A stretch of 64,000 bases of DNA from DATMER01 sp963741305. Lineage in GTDB: Bacteria; Acidobacteriota; Thermoanaerobaculia; Multivoradales; UBA5704. Each line of letters starts with the position of its first letter. Position 1 is the stretch's first letter. The stretch covers positions 5,518,001-5,582,000 of the forward strand of contig CAVUHL010000003.1 of NCBI GenBank assembly GCA_963741305.1, given 5' to 3'. A model generated the notes under the pieces. The model had not been told where the DNA came from and did not search any database. It saw only the letters and a list, made by a program, of their open reading frames with translations. The translations under genes were made by a program, and so were the position numbers. Below, one piece after another: positions 9,763-18,611 of this stretch.

Positions 9763-10220
9763 AGAATCCAATCTAATGGAGCCGGAAACGATTCGGAGGC
9801 GTCAGAATCAATCCTGACGCCTCCGAATTGAAAACGGGCGCGCCAAAATGATTTCTGGTCCATTGGATTGGATCTTCTCGCCTTCGGATTCAATCTATTG
9901 GCGCCGGAATCAATTCGGCGCCAATAGATTGAAATCTGGCGCGCCAACATCCAATCTATTGGAGTCAAAGTCTTTCCGAGTCCGTCAGAATCAATCCGGA
10001 GGCGTTCTTATCCAATCTATTGGAGCCGAATTGATTTCGACGCGCTCGAAGTCTTTTCGAACGTGTCGGATTCGATTCCAAGACGCCCAAAGTCTCCCCC
10101 GAAGCGCTGGAAGCCTCTCCGAGCGTTCCGAATCCCTTCGAGCGCGCTCAAAGAGACTTCGGGTGGGCTCAGATCCATTCCTGTGAGCCGGAAACGATTT
10201 TTGGGGCGCTGGATCCGTTT
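9763..10220. repeat. Degenerate short-period repeat field (about 20-21 bp)
   Basis: A 660-base gap without a convincing gene holds about 22 diverged units of 19-22 bases. The common theme is a pyrimidine end (ATTC, ATCTA, TTTC) followed by a GC-rich core (GGCGCC, GGAGCC, GGCGCGCC, GGAGGCG) and GAAT or AAT. Exact sub-blocks recur, for example CCAATCTATTGG at about 9953 and 10013. Some units are inverted, such as the palindromic pair around 9893-9930. No spacer/repeat alternation is seen, so it is not CRISPR. Confidence 0.65.
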
Positions 10221-10266
10221 TCAAGGGGAAGGGTTTGATTTCTTTTCAGGTGAAGTTGGTTCCGCA

Positions 10267-10327
10267 CCCGGCCCAACGGGCCGGGAGAATGGAGCCCAGG
10301 GCTGAGGCCAAAGGCCGATGCCCTGGG
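10267..10327. repeat. Two adjoining GC-rich palindromes
   Basis: CCCGGCCC (10267-10274) pairs with GGGCCGGG (10278-10285). Just beyond, CCCAGGG/CCCTGGG (outer) and GGCC/GGCC (inner) form a nested hairpin at about 10294-10327. These lie between the repeat field and the lanthipeptide-like gene and may mark a dispersed palindromic element. Confidence 0.5.
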
Positions 10328-10348
10328 TAAACGGATAAAAAGGGGTGC

Positions 10349-10379
10349 GGCCTGAAGGGCCGCGAGAGCCCTTCAGGCC
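10349..10379 (-). terminator. Hairpin after the lanthipeptide-like gene
   Basis: A perfect 12-base stem (10349-10360 with 10368-10379, arms GGCCTGAAGGGC and GCCCTTCAGGCC) and a 7-base loop sits nine bases beyond the stop at 10388. On the minus strand a run of five T follows after a short C-rich gap, so intrinsic termination is plausible. Confidence 0.55.
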
Positions 10380-10387
10380 CACAGAGC

Positions 10388-10552
10388 CTAGCAAACGTCG
10401 GCGTCGCTGGGGAAGCATAAATGGCAAGTGTTTGTGCCACACGCTCCGCAGCTAAATGCTGTACCCCCGGCTGCCTCACGCAGATCGACCGCCAAGAGAC
10501 TCCGCAGCGTCTCCTTCGCCAGCACCAACTTCTTCGTAGTCTTCTTCTTCAT
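10388..10552 (-). CDS. Putative class I lanthipeptide-like RiPP precursor
   Basis: 54 residues. The leader MKKKTTKKLVLAKETLRSLL matches the KKL-L-KETLR-L pattern of stand-alone class I lanthipeptide precursors, followed by DLREAAGG, a double-glycine-like cleavage site at 29-30. The core of 24 residues holds five cysteines (35, 38, 43, 46, 54) and five Ser/Thr, as needed for thioether rings. The start is fixed by AAGGAGG four bases before the ATG, and a -35/-10 pair lies just upstream. A longer in-frame extension to 10816 has no ribosome site and runs through the inverted repeat, so it is rejected. No LanB, LanC or transporter gene is in the window. Confidence 0.75.
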   Translation of the reverse strand: MKKKTTKKLVLAKETLRSLLAVDLREAAGGTAFSCGACGTNTCHLCFPSDADVC

Positions 10553-10574
10553 AAGTCCTCCTTGAAGGACTGAG

Positions 10575-10603
10575 AGTATACCCGCAGCTCGGCCCGCAGT
10601 CAG
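10575..10603 (-). promoter_or_regulatory. Promoter of the lanthipeptide-like precursor gene
   Basis: On the minus strand CTGACT (10598-10603) is separated by exactly 17 bases from TATACT (10575-10580). The ATG follows 22 bases after the -10 box, leaving room for the AAGGAGG ribosome site. Confidence 0.6.
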
Positions 10604-10692
10604 CGTGTCTACCTCCACATTGTAAAGCTGCCTCAGAAAGGGTACCTCTGACCCCGAGAAGAGCGCGCCATGCACGCCTTTGCATTGCCATG

Positions 10693-10853
10693 CCCCGGTA
10701 GGGGCGTCATGAATTAGCCCGGCACGTGAGTGCCGGGGAACGGGAAAACGGGGAACGGGGCTCCGAACCATGCCGAGCCCCGGACGGGGCGACATATCGG
10801 GAATCACCCCCGGCACTCACGTGCCGGGCTAATTCATGACGCCCCTACCGGGG
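10693..10853. repeat. 46-bp perfect inverted repeat (REPIN/MITE-like)
   Basis: The 46 bases at 10693-10738 are the exact reverse complement of 10808-10853, with 69 bases between them. Each arm contains its own small palindromes (CCCGGCAC..GTGCCGGG and CCCCGGTAGGGG). The centre is rich in GGGAAC and CGGGG motifs. This matches the two-REP-in-opposition layout of REPINs or a very small non-autonomous element. No target duplication was recognised. Confidence 0.75.
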
Positions 10854-10873
10854 CTCTTCCTAGGCACCCGGCG

Positions 10874-12058
10874 TTACACATTCCCCCGCACCATCGTCAG
10901 CCAGCCCTTCAGGTACTCGCCCTGAGGGTGCCTCATGTCTACGGGGTGGTCAGGCGCCGCGGCCAGGGGCTCCAGGAGCGCGACGCGCACGCCGGCTTCC
11001 ATGGCGGAGGCGAAGAGGATCTGGCGGAAGAGCTTCGAGTCCACCGCGCCGCTGCAGGAGAAGGTCAGGAGGAAGCCCCCGGGCTCCACCCTCTGGAAGG
11101 CCAGGCGGTTCAGGTCCTTGTAGGCGCGGGCCGCGCCGTCCAGGTCCGGACGCTTGCGCACCAGCGGCGGCGGATCGCAGACCACCAGGCCGTAGCGGTC
11201 CGTGCGCTCCCGCAGGTCTTCGAAGACGTTCGCCTTGACCCACTCGGTCATCTCGGGGCCGAAGCCGTTGCGGGCCGCCAGTTCCCGGCCGCGCTCGATC
11301 AGACGCGTCGAGGATTCCAGGTGGACCACCCGCGTCGCTCCCCCGCGCAGGGCGTAGAGGCCGAAGGCCCCTGCGTGCGCGAAAAGATCCAGGACGGTCC
11401 GGCCGCTGGACAGGCCCTCCACCCGGCGGCGGTTCTCCCGCTGATCGCAATAGAAGCCGGTCTTCTGGCCTCCCGACAGCTCGGCCGCGAGCTGGAACCC
11501 GTGCTCCAGGAACGGCGCCTCGGCCGGCGGCTCGCCCAGGATCGTCTCGACCCCGCCGAAGGGCAGCCCCTCGGCCCGCCGCGCAGGCAGGTCGTTCATC
11601 TGCAGGATGGACATGCCGGGAAAGGCCTCGGCAAGGGCGGCGTATGCCTCGTCCCGCAGGGCTTCGAGCCCGGACACCGTGATCTGGCTGACCAGGGCGT
11701 CGCCGAAGCGGTCGACCGTCCAGCCGGGCAGGCCGTCGCCCTCGGAGTTGAGGACGCGGTAGCCGGTCGTCTGCGCGGGGACGACCGCGCTCCGGAGCGT
11801 CACGGCCTCGGCGATGCGCTGGCTGAAGAAGGCGCGGTCCGCCTTCTCCACGGCAGGGCCAAGCATGCGCACCCGGATCTGGGAGCGGGGGCTGTGGAAA
11901 CCGTACCCGAGCAGCCGGCCGCCCGCGTCGAGGACGCGGGCGAGGGGCGCGTCCCCCGGACCCTCCAGGCGGCCCACGCCGCCGGAGAAGATCCAGGGAT
12001 GCCCTTCGCGTACCGACTTGTCCCGTCCGGGCTTGAGGTGGATCGTCGTGTCTGTCAC
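10874..12058 (-). CDS. rlmI: 23S rRNA (cytosine-C5) methyltransferase RlmI family
   Basis: 394 residues. An N-terminal PUA domain (about 1-75, including EGHPWIFSGGV) precedes a class I SAM-dependent methyltransferase. The SAM loop VLDLFAHAGAFGLYAL lies at about 225-240, the DPPP motif IV follows (VVCDPPPLV), and a catalytic-type cysteine appears in LLTFSCSGAV. RlmI methylates C1962 of 23S rRNA in E. coli. The start is GTG 12058. It follows the sixth VWFA gene by ten bases and could be read through, but a TAAGAT box seven bases upstream of the GTG, overlapping the VWFA stop, suggests its own leaderless promoter. Confidence 0.85.
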   Translation of the reverse strand: MTDTTIHLKPGRDKSVREGHPWIFSGGVGRLEGPGDAPLARVLDAGGRLLGYGFHSPRSQIRVRMLGPAVEKADRAFFSQRIAEAVTLRSAVVPAQTTGYRVLNSEGDGLPGWTVDRFGDALVSQITVSGLEALRDEAYAALAEAFPGMSILQMNDLPARRAEGLPFGGVETILGEPPAEAPFLEHGFQLAAELSGGQKTGFYCDQRENRRRVEGLSSGRTVLDLFAHAGAFGLYALRGGATRVVHLESSTRLIERGRELAARNGFGPEMTEWVKANVFEDLRERTDRYGLVVCDPPPLVRKRPDLDGAARAYKDLNRLAFQRVEPGGFLLTFSCSGAVDSKLFRQILFASAMEAGVRVALLEPLAAAPDHPVDMRHPQGEYLKGWLTMVRGNV

Positions 12059-12065
12059 GCGGGGG

Positions 12066-12071
12066 ATCTTA
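12066..12071 (-). promoter_or_regulatory. -10 box for rlmI
   Basis: TAAGAT on the minus strand, with its TAA doubling as the stop codon of the sixth VWFA gene, lies seven bases before the GTG start of rlmI. There is no ribosome binding site, which points to a leaderless message. Confidence 0.4.
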
Positions 12072-14183
12072 TCCCGCCACCTGAAAGGGCGTAACGCTGG
12101 TCTGCGCAGCGCCCGCGGAATCCGTGACCGTCACCATCAGCAGGTAGTCCCCGGGCTTCAGACCGGCGGGCGGGGCGAAGGCCGCCACCATGCGGTCGGC
12201 GCCGTCCGCGGCGGGATCGAGGCGTTCGAAGCCCTCGATCGTGCCCGCTCCGGCTTCGCGGCCATCGGCGGTGAGGACCTTGGCCTCGGCCCGCAGCGCG
12301 CCCGGCTTCAGGCGGTATCCGACCAGCGAAAACGAGGTGGACTGCCCCGCCACCAGCACCGGCATCGAAGCCGGGATGTACGGCGTGCTGCCCACCATGA
12401 ACGGGTACGGCACCTCCCGGTCTCCCTGGCGGGCCGCCTCGCGCACGATCAGCCACTTGCCCTGGGGCTCGGGGAAGAAGGCGGGCAGGAGGACCGCGCC
12501 GGCCTGCGAGAGCTCCGGCACGTGCACCGTGGCCACCTGGAGGCCCATGGCGCCGGTGACGCCGTTGCGCACCAGCACCCGTACCGACCAATCGCCCGGC
12601 GGCAGGTCCAGATGGCCGAAGAACTTGAGGCCGCTCTGCTGCAACGCCGGCCCGACCTTGGAGAGGTCCAGGCCGATGGTCTGGGAGAAGAAGTCCCGCA
12701 CCCGGCCCTCGGCGTCGAAGGCGTAGGCGTAAATGTCGGTAGGCAGCGATCTGCCCTGCATGCCGGCCATGCCGGCGATAAGGCTGGGGCCGTCGACCTC
12801 GATCAGGACGGGCACGTACCAGGGGCCGTCCTGGATTGGAAAAGGCGCGGCCAGCACGGCGGTGCGGACCTGCGCCTTCTCCTCGGCTCCGACCAGGGCC
12901 TGGCCGGCGACCATGGCCTTTTCCAGCGGGCTCCGCTTGTCGTACGACCGCGGCGCGTAGTAGCCGGGACGGTGGACCAGCCGCGCCCCCTTGGGGCCGT
13001 TCTTCAGCTCGACCCGGATGCGGTGGTACTTGCCATCGCGCTCGACATCCGCGGCGTTCGGCTGGAAGGCGAGCACGTAGGTGACGCTGGTCCGCTCCAG
13101 CACCTTGGTCACGGCCACGTCGAGCTGATTGATGTTCTCGAACAGCTCGCCCCCGGTCTCCTTGGCCATGAGGAAGAGGCTGTCCTCACCCCCCGACCAC
13201 TGCGCCTCGCCGGTGACCCCGGCGCGCAGGCCGCCGACGTCCACCGCCTGGATCACGCAGTCGGCGCGGCGGAACTCCTCCAGCATCTCTTCCATCTGGC
13301 TGGCCGTCTTGGTGCTGCCGAACCGTTCGGTGTTGTCGATGTCCCAGAGGTTCGCTCCCTCGGTCAGGCCGATCTGCTGTTGGATGTTGGCGGTGCCGGT
13401 GAGGATCGCGGCATCGAACCCCTCGGAGAAGAGGACGAGGTACTTGCGGCCGCGCACGGCGGCCATCATGCGGGCGAGCTCGCCGTAGGAGCGGGTCATG
13501 TTGGCCACGGACCGCTCGCGGGCGACCAGGGCGCTCCGGGCCAGCTCGGCGCCGACGATGCGCTCGACCTCGGAGGCGTCGACGGCTGGCCGGCGCTCAC
13601 CGCCCTTGCCCTCGCCGCCGCGGTTGATGACGGGGTTCGAGAACATGTCCTCCACGACGATCAGCCCCAGAGGGTCCGGAGTCCGGTCCTCGTTGCGGAA
13701 GGCATGCAGGCCGAGGCGGTCGATCCCGGCCAGGATCTGGCCGCGGTCGCCCGTGAACTGGAGCAGCACCTCGGTGCCCCTGTCGGCGGTATAGCTCGCC
13801 ACGGAGACGAGGTCGGACGGATGGAGCTGCTCCACCAGAGTCTCGGCGGCGTCGCGGGCCTGGATCAGGCCCTTGGGCGACGAGAAGGTGAAGTCGAACA
13901 TCATCAGGAAGTGGCGGCGGGCCGCGACCGGCGGCGGCGCCGACTTTCCATCCGCCGCCGGCCGCGAGGCCAGGTCGAGGGCCTCGAAGCCGACCAGGGA
14001 CTGCTTCCTGCGCCCTTCGTAGACCTCGAAGTTGTCCGCGCTCAGGCCGCGGACCGGCTTGCCGTCGGACCCGATCACCTGCACGGGGACTTCGACGACT
14101 ACCACGTCGGTGGCTTCCGAGAACGTCTGGGCGCCCGCCGGCAGGCAAAGCGCGGACAGCAGCAGGATGCAAAGCCACCGCAT
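12069..14183 (-). CDS. VWFA-related acidobacterial secreted protein, copy 6 of 6
   Basis: 704 residues, last in the tandem array in transcription order. Signal peptide at about 1-19 (MRWLCILLLSALCLPAGAQ). The conserved family opening VVVVEVPVQVIGSDGKPVRG leads into a von Willebrand A-like domain whose metal site reads DFTFS, Thr replacing the first Ser of DxSxS. The block SGLKFFGHLDLPPG, identical in all six copies, is in the C-terminal half. Only three bases separate it from copy 5, so translational coupling is likely. VWA domains usually mediate protein contacts; the partner is unknown. Confidence 0.88.
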   Translation of the reverse strand: MRWLCILLLSALCLPAGAQTFSEATDVVVVEVPVQVIGSDGKPVRGLSADNFEVYEGRRKQSLVGFEALDLASRPAADGKSAPPPVAARRHFLMMFDFTFSSPKGLIQARDAAETLVEQLHPSDLVSVASYTADRGTEVLLQFTGDRGQILAGIDRLGLHAFRNEDRTPDPLGLIVVEDMFSNPVINRGGEGKGGERRPAVDASEVERIVGAELARSALVARERSVANMTRSYGELARMMAAVRGRKYLVLFSEGFDAAILTGTANIQQQIGLTEGANLWDIDNTERFGSTKTASQMEEMLEEFRRADCVIQAVDVGGLRAGVTGEAQWSGGEDSLFLMAKETGGELFENINQLDVAVTKVLERTSVTYVLAFQPNAADVERDGKYHRIRVELKNGPKGARLVHRPGYYAPRSYDKRSPLEKAMVAGQALVGAEEKAQVRTAVLAAPFPIQDGPWYVPVLIEVDGPSLIAGMAGMQGRSLPTDIYAYAFDAEGRVRDFFSQTIGLDLSKVGPALQQSGLKFFGHLDLPPGDWSVRVLVRNGVTGAMGLQVATVHVPELSQAGAVLLPAFFPEPQGKWLIVREAARQGDREVPYPFMVGSTPYIPASMPVLVAGQSTSFSLVGYRLKPGALRAEAKVLTADGREAGAGTIEGFERLDPAADGADRMVAAFAPPAGLKPGDYLLMVTVTDSAGAAQTSVTPFQVAG

Positions 14184-14186
14184 CGT

Positions 14187-16370
14187 TCAGGAGACCCCTG
14201 GCACGGTGAAGGATGCCACGCTGCTCTCCCTCTCGCCAGCCGCGCCGGTGAGGGTGACCGTCAGCAGGTACTCGCCCGGCGCGAGCCCGGCGGGGGGCTC
14301 GAACATGGCGCTCAGGCTCTCAGCTCCGCCCGCTTCAGGACTCCCATGGCGCTGAACGATGCGGATGCGGCCGGTGCCGGCGTCCCGGCCGTCCAGCGTG
14401 CGCACCCGCGCCTCGGCCTGCAGCTCCCCCGGGCGTAGATGGTAGGCCACGAGCGAGAGCGTGGCCTCCTGCCCAGGGACCAGCTTCGGCAGCGAGGCCG
14501 GAATGTAGGCCTGCTCGCCGACCATGAACGGGTAGGCCACCTGCACGCCCGGCTGGTTCTCGCGCACGGTGAGCCACTTGCCGGCCCGCTCGGGGAAGAA
14601 CGCGGGTAGCAGCACGGGCTCGCCGGGCTCGGGCACCTCGACGGTCACCGACTTCATGCCGGCCGCGCCAGTGGCAGCGTTGCGCACCAGCACCCGCACG
14701 GCCCAGCTGCCGGGAGGGAGGTCCAGGTGGCCGAAGAACTTGAGGCCGCTCTGGTCCAGCGCCGCGCCGACCTTGAGCAGCTCCAGGCCCACCGTCTGGG
14801 AGAAGAAGTCCTTGGCCTGGCCGTTGGCGTCGAAGGCGTAGGCGTAGATCTCCACCGGCACCAGCCAGCCTTCCGTCCCAGCCTTGAGCGAGGGGCCGTC
14901 CACCTCCACGATCACCGGCACATAGGCCTCCAGGGCACCGGTATGGAACGGAGCGGCGAGCACCGAGGTGCCGATCGTCCCTGCGTCCTTGCCCCCTGCA
15001 AGTCCGCGGGCAGTCTGGAGGAGCTTCTCCGTGGGGCTCTGCTGGCCGTAGGGGCGCGGCGCGTAGTAGCCCGGCCGGTGGACGACGCGCGTCCCCCGGG
15101 GGGCGGCTTTCCCGTCCGGCCGCAGCTCCACCCGGATCTGGTGGTAGGCGCCGTCGCGCAGGACCCCCTCGGGCTGGACGGCCAGGACGTAGGTGACGCT
15201 GGTGCGCCGGAGCATCTGCTCCATCGCCGCCGAAAGGTCGTTGTAGTTCTCGAACAGCTCGCCGCCGGTGCTCTCGGCGAGGAGGAAGAGGCTGTCCCGG
15301 CCGCCGGCCCACTGGGCGACGGGGCCTCCCCCCTCGCGCAGGCCGCCGACGTCCACGGCCTGGACGATGCAATCGGCGCGGCGGAACTCCTCCAGCATGG
15401 ACTCCAGGTCGTTCATGGTCTTGGTGTCGCCGAACCGCTTCGTCGAGTCGATGGCCCAGGCGGACGCTCCCTGGGCGGTGGCGGCCGCGTCCCTGAGCTG
15501 GTCGTCCACATTGGCGGTGCCGGTGAAGACCGCGGCATCGAACCCCTCGGAGAAGAGGACCACGTACTTGCGCCCATAGAGTCCCCCGACGGTCTTGGCA
15601 AGGTCCTCGAAGGCGCGGGCCATGGCGGTCACGGCCCGCTGCTGGACGGTGCGCTCGCTCCTCTGCATGTGCGCGGTGGGGCCGTCCAGGAAGGGGGGCA
15701 CCCCCGAGGCCATGGCCGAGGCCTTCATCTCCTGGATCAGATCCCGGCGCTCATCCGAGGACGTCGCGTTCCTGAGGTCGGCGGCGATCTCGGACTGGTC
15801 GCGCGGCTTGTCGGCGCCGTACCCCCCGCCTGCCCCGGTGCCGAGCACCAGGCGAAGGGGGTCGGCGGAGCGGTTGAACATCTCCGGCTTGCCCAGCGCC
15901 GCCAGGGCCTGGGTGACCTGGTTGCGGTCCGAGGTGAAGCCGAGCAGGAGCTGCGGCCCGATGGAGGGCACATACGCGGCCACGGCCACCAGGTCCGAGG
16001 GATGAAGCCCCGTGAGCAGGTCGCGGGCGGCACCCTGCGCCTTCTCTACGCCCTTGGGCGAGGAGTAGCCCATGTCGAAGAGCAGCAGGAAGTGGCGCCG
16101 GGCCGAGATCGCCTGCGGCGTCTTCCAGCGCTCGTCGCCGGCCGGCATCTGATTGAGGTCCAGGGCCTCGAAGCCGGTGACGGGCAGCTGCCGCTTGCCC
16201 TCCCAGACCTCGAAGTCGGCGGCGGTGAGGCCGCGGACCGGCTCGCCATCCCGGAGCACCTGCACCGGGACTTCGACGGCCACGACGTCGGCCGTGTCAG
16301 AGTAGGTCTGGGCGCCGAGCGCGGCGGAGAGGAAGAGGCAGGGCAACAGGAGACGATAAAAGATTCGCAT
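14187..16370 (-). CDS. VWFA-related acidobacterial secreted protein, copy 5 of 6
   Basis: 727 residues with a signal peptide (MRIFYRLLLPCLFLSAALGA). The frame is open further upstream, but ATG 16370 has a GAGGAGG ribosome site six bases before it. The metal site is degenerate, DMGYS instead of DxSxS. The N-terminal two thirds are almost identical to copy 4 (for example VLRDGEPVRGLTAADFEVWE, and QAISARRHFLLLFDMG in both), while the last 130 residues differ and end in VASFTVPGVS. It has the common SGLKFFGHLDLPPG block. Exported, function unknown. Confidence 0.88.
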   Translation of the reverse strand: MRIFYRLLLPCLFLSAALGAQTYSDTADVVAVEVPVQVLRDGEPVRGLTAADFEVWEGKRQLPVTGFEALDLNQMPAGDERWKTPQAISARRHFLLLFDMGYSSPKGVEKAQGAARDLLTGLHPSDLVAVAAYVPSIGPQLLLGFTSDRNQVTQALAALGKPEMFNRSADPLRLVLGTGAGGGYGADKPRDQSEIAADLRNATSSDERRDLIQEMKASAMASGVPPFLDGPTAHMQRSERTVQQRAVTAMARAFEDLAKTVGGLYGRKYVVLFSEGFDAAVFTGTANVDDQLRDAAATAQGASAWAIDSTKRFGDTKTMNDLESMLEEFRRADCIVQAVDVGGLREGGGPVAQWAGGRDSLFLLAESTGGELFENYNDLSAAMEQMLRRTSVTYVLAVQPEGVLRDGAYHQIRVELRPDGKAAPRGTRVVHRPGYYAPRPYGQQSPTEKLLQTARGLAGGKDAGTIGTSVLAAPFHTGALEAYVPVIVEVDGPSLKAGTEGWLVPVEIYAYAFDANGQAKDFFSQTVGLELLKVGAALDQSGLKFFGHLDLPPGSWAVRVLVRNAATGAAGMKSVTVEVPEPGEPVLLPAFFPERAGKWLTVRENQPGVQVAYPFMVGEQAYIPASLPKLVPGQEATLSLVAYHLRPGELQAEARVRTLDGRDAGTGRIRIVQRHGSPEAGGAESLSAMFEPPAGLAPGEYLLTVTLTGAAGERESSVASFTVPGVS

Positions 16371-16393
16371 GGGATTCCTCCTCAAAGAAAACA

Positions 16394-18589
16394 TCAAAAA
16401 CCCCGAACGCGGAAGGGCGTGATGCTGCTCTCCGCACTCTCGGGGCGGCCGTCAGGGCCGGTCAAAGTCACCCGCAACAGGTACTCCCCGGGCGCGAGCC
16501 GGGGCGCCTGGAACGCGGCGGTCACGCGGTCGGCGCCGTCCGGCCCGCGGCCATGCCGCTCGAGGACACGGATCTGGCCCGCTCCGGCCTCCTGGCCGTC
16601 GGCCTTCAGGATCTTCGCCTCTGCCCGCAGGTCGCCTTCCAACAGATGGTAGCCGACCAGCGAGACCCGGGCTTCTCCGCCCGGCTCCATCGTCGGCAGC
16701 GAGGCCGGGATGTAGGCCTGCTCTCCGATCATGAATGGGTAGGCCACCTGCACCCCCGGCTGGTTCTCGCGCACGGTGAGCCACTTGCCGGCCGGCTCGG
16801 GGAAGAAGGCCGGCAGCAGGAGCGGCTCCGCCTTGGCGAACTCGGGCACCTCGACGGTCACCGACTTCATGCCGGCCGCGCCAGTGGCAGCGTTGCGCAC
16901 CAGCACCCGCACGGCCCAGCTGCCGGGAGGCAGGTCCAGGTGGCCGAAGAATTTGAGGCCGCTCTGATCCAGCGCCGCGCCGACCTTGAGCAGCTCCAGG
17001 CCCACCGTCTGGGAGAAGAAGTCCTTGGCCTGGCCGTTGGCGTCGAAGGCGTAGGCGTAGATCTCCACAGGCACCACCCAGCCTTCCGTCCCTGCCTTGA
17101 GCGACGGGCCGTCCACCTCCACGATCACCGGCACATAAGCTTCCGGAGAACCGGTAGGGAATGGAGCGGCGAGCACCGAGGTGCCGATCGTCCCTGCGTC
17201 TTTTCCTCCAACCAGATTGCCTCCCACCAAACCGCGGGCGGTCTGGAGGAGCTTCTCCGTGGGGCTCTGCTGGCCATAGGGGCGCGGCGCGTAGTAGCCG
17301 GGCCGATGGACGAGGCGCGTCCCCCGCGCGCTGTCCTTCAGCTCCACCCGGATCTGGTGGTAGGAGCCGTCGCGCAGGAGCCCCTGGGGCTGGACGGCCA
17401 GGACGTAGGTGACGCTGGTGCGCCGGAGCATCTGCTCCATCGCCACCGAGAGGTCGTTGTAGTTCTCGAACAGCTCGCCGCCGGTGCCCTCGGCTAGGAG
17501 GAAGAGGCTGTCCCGGCCGCCGGCCCACTGCATCGTGGGGCCTGCCCCCTCGCGCAGGCCGCCGACGTCCACCGCCTGGACGATGCAGTCGGCGCGGCGC
17601 AGCTCTTCCAGCATGGACTCCAGGTCGTTGATGGTCTTGGTGTCGCCGAACCGCTTCGTCGAGTCGATGCCCCAGACCGAGGCTCCCTTGGATGTGATGG
17701 TGGCATTCCTGAGCTGATCGTCCACGTCGGCGGTGCCGGTGAATACCGCGGAGTCGAACCCTTCGGAGAAGAGGACCACGTACTTGCGGCCATAGAGTCC
17801 GCCGACGGTCTTGGCGAGGTCCTCGAAGGCGCGGGCCATGGCGGTCACGGCCCGCTGCTGGGACGTGCGCTCGACCCGCTCGATCTGCGCCTCGGTGCCC
17901 TCCAGGAAAGGGGGCAGGCCCAATCCCCTGCCCGCGGCCTTGAGCTCCTGGATGAGCTCCCGGCGCTCCTCCTGCGTTGTCGCGTTGTTGATGTCCTTGA
18001 TGATCTCGGACGGGTCGCGTGGCTGGCCGCCGCCGTATGACGCGCTCATCTTCTGCCCGAGCACCAGGCGAAGAGGGTCGGCGGTGTGGTTGAACATCTC
18101 CGGCTTGCCCAGGGCCTCGAGGGCCTGGGCGACCTGGGCACGGTCCGCGGTGAAGCCGAGCAGGAGCTGCGGCCCGACGGAGGGCAGGTACGCCGCCACG
18201 GCCACCAGGTCCGACGGATGGAGCCCCGGGAGCAGGTCGCGGGCGGCGCCCTGCGCCTTCTCCACTCCCTTGGGCGAGGAGAAGCCCATGTCGAAGAGCA
18301 GCAGGAAGTGGCGCCGGGCCGAGATCGCCTGCGGCGTCTTCCAACGCTCGTCGCCGGCTGGCATCTGATTGAGGTCCATGGCCTCGAAGCCGGTGACGGG
18401 CAGCTGCCGCTTGCCCTCCCAGACCTCGAAGTCGGCGGCGGTGAGGCCGCGGACCGGCTCGCCGTCCCGGAGCACCTGCACCGGGACTTCAACGGCCACG
18501 ACATCGGCCCTGTCAGAGTAGGTCTGGGCGCCAGCCGAGGCGCTCAGGAGGAAGAGACAGGGCAACAGGAGACGATAAAGGATCCGCAT
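16394..18589 (-). CDS. VWFA-related acidobacterial secreted protein, copy 4 of 6 (mosaic)
   Basis: 731 residues with a signal peptide (MRILYRLLLPCLFLLSASAG). The start ATG 18589 carries the same GAGGAGG leader as copy 5, and even the upstream bases match. The metal site is DMGFS (degenerate). The first two thirds match copy 5 closely, but the last 120 residues match copy 3 instead (EARVSLVGYHLLEGDLRAEA and VTAAFQAPRLAPGEYLLRVT in both). This copy therefore looks like a recombinant of its two neighbours. Exported; function unknown. Confidence 0.88.
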   Translation of the reverse strand: MRILYRLLLPCLFLLSASAGAQTYSDRADVVAVEVPVQVLRDGEPVRGLTAADFEVWEGKRQLPVTGFEAMDLNQMPAGDERWKTPQAISARRHFLLLFDMGFSSPKGVEKAQGAARDLLPGLHPSDLVAVAAYLPSVGPQLLLGFTADRAQVAQALEALGKPEMFNHTADPLRLVLGQKMSASYGGGQPRDPSEIIKDINNATTQEERRELIQELKAAGRGLGLPPFLEGTEAQIERVERTSQQRAVTAMARAFEDLAKTVGGLYGRKYVVLFSEGFDSAVFTGTADVDDQLRNATITSKGASVWGIDSTKRFGDTKTINDLESMLEELRRADCIVQAVDVGGLREGAGPTMQWAGGRDSLFLLAEGTGGELFENYNDLSVAMEQMLRRTSVTYVLAVQPQGLLRDGSYHQIRVELKDSARGTRLVHRPGYYAPRPYGQQSPTEKLLQTARGLVGGNLVGGKDAGTIGTSVLAAPFPTGSPEAYVPVIVEVDGPSLKAGTEGWVVPVEIYAYAFDANGQAKDFFSQTVGLELLKVGAALDQSGLKFFGHLDLPPGSWAVRVLVRNAATGAAGMKSVTVEVPEFAKAEPLLLPAFFPEPAGKWLTVRENQPGVQVAYPFMIGEQAYIPASLPTMEPGGEARVSLVGYHLLEGDLRAEAKILKADGQEAGAGQIRVLERHGRGPDGADRVTAAFQAPRLAPGEYLLRVTLTGPDGRPESAESSITPFRVRGF

Positions 18590-18611
18590 GGGATTCCTCC
18601 TCAAGAAAACA

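Noticed and set aside
9546..10186. Frames on both strands in the repeat field (9546-9968 minus, 9848-10186 plus)
   Set aside because: Composition follows the DNA repeat, no start signals, and the two overlap on opposite strands.
10388..10816. A longer 142-residue version of the lanthipeptide-like gene
   Set aside because: The extra 88 residues run through the promoter and the inverted repeat and lack a ribosome site; the inner ATG has AAGGAGG at the right distance.
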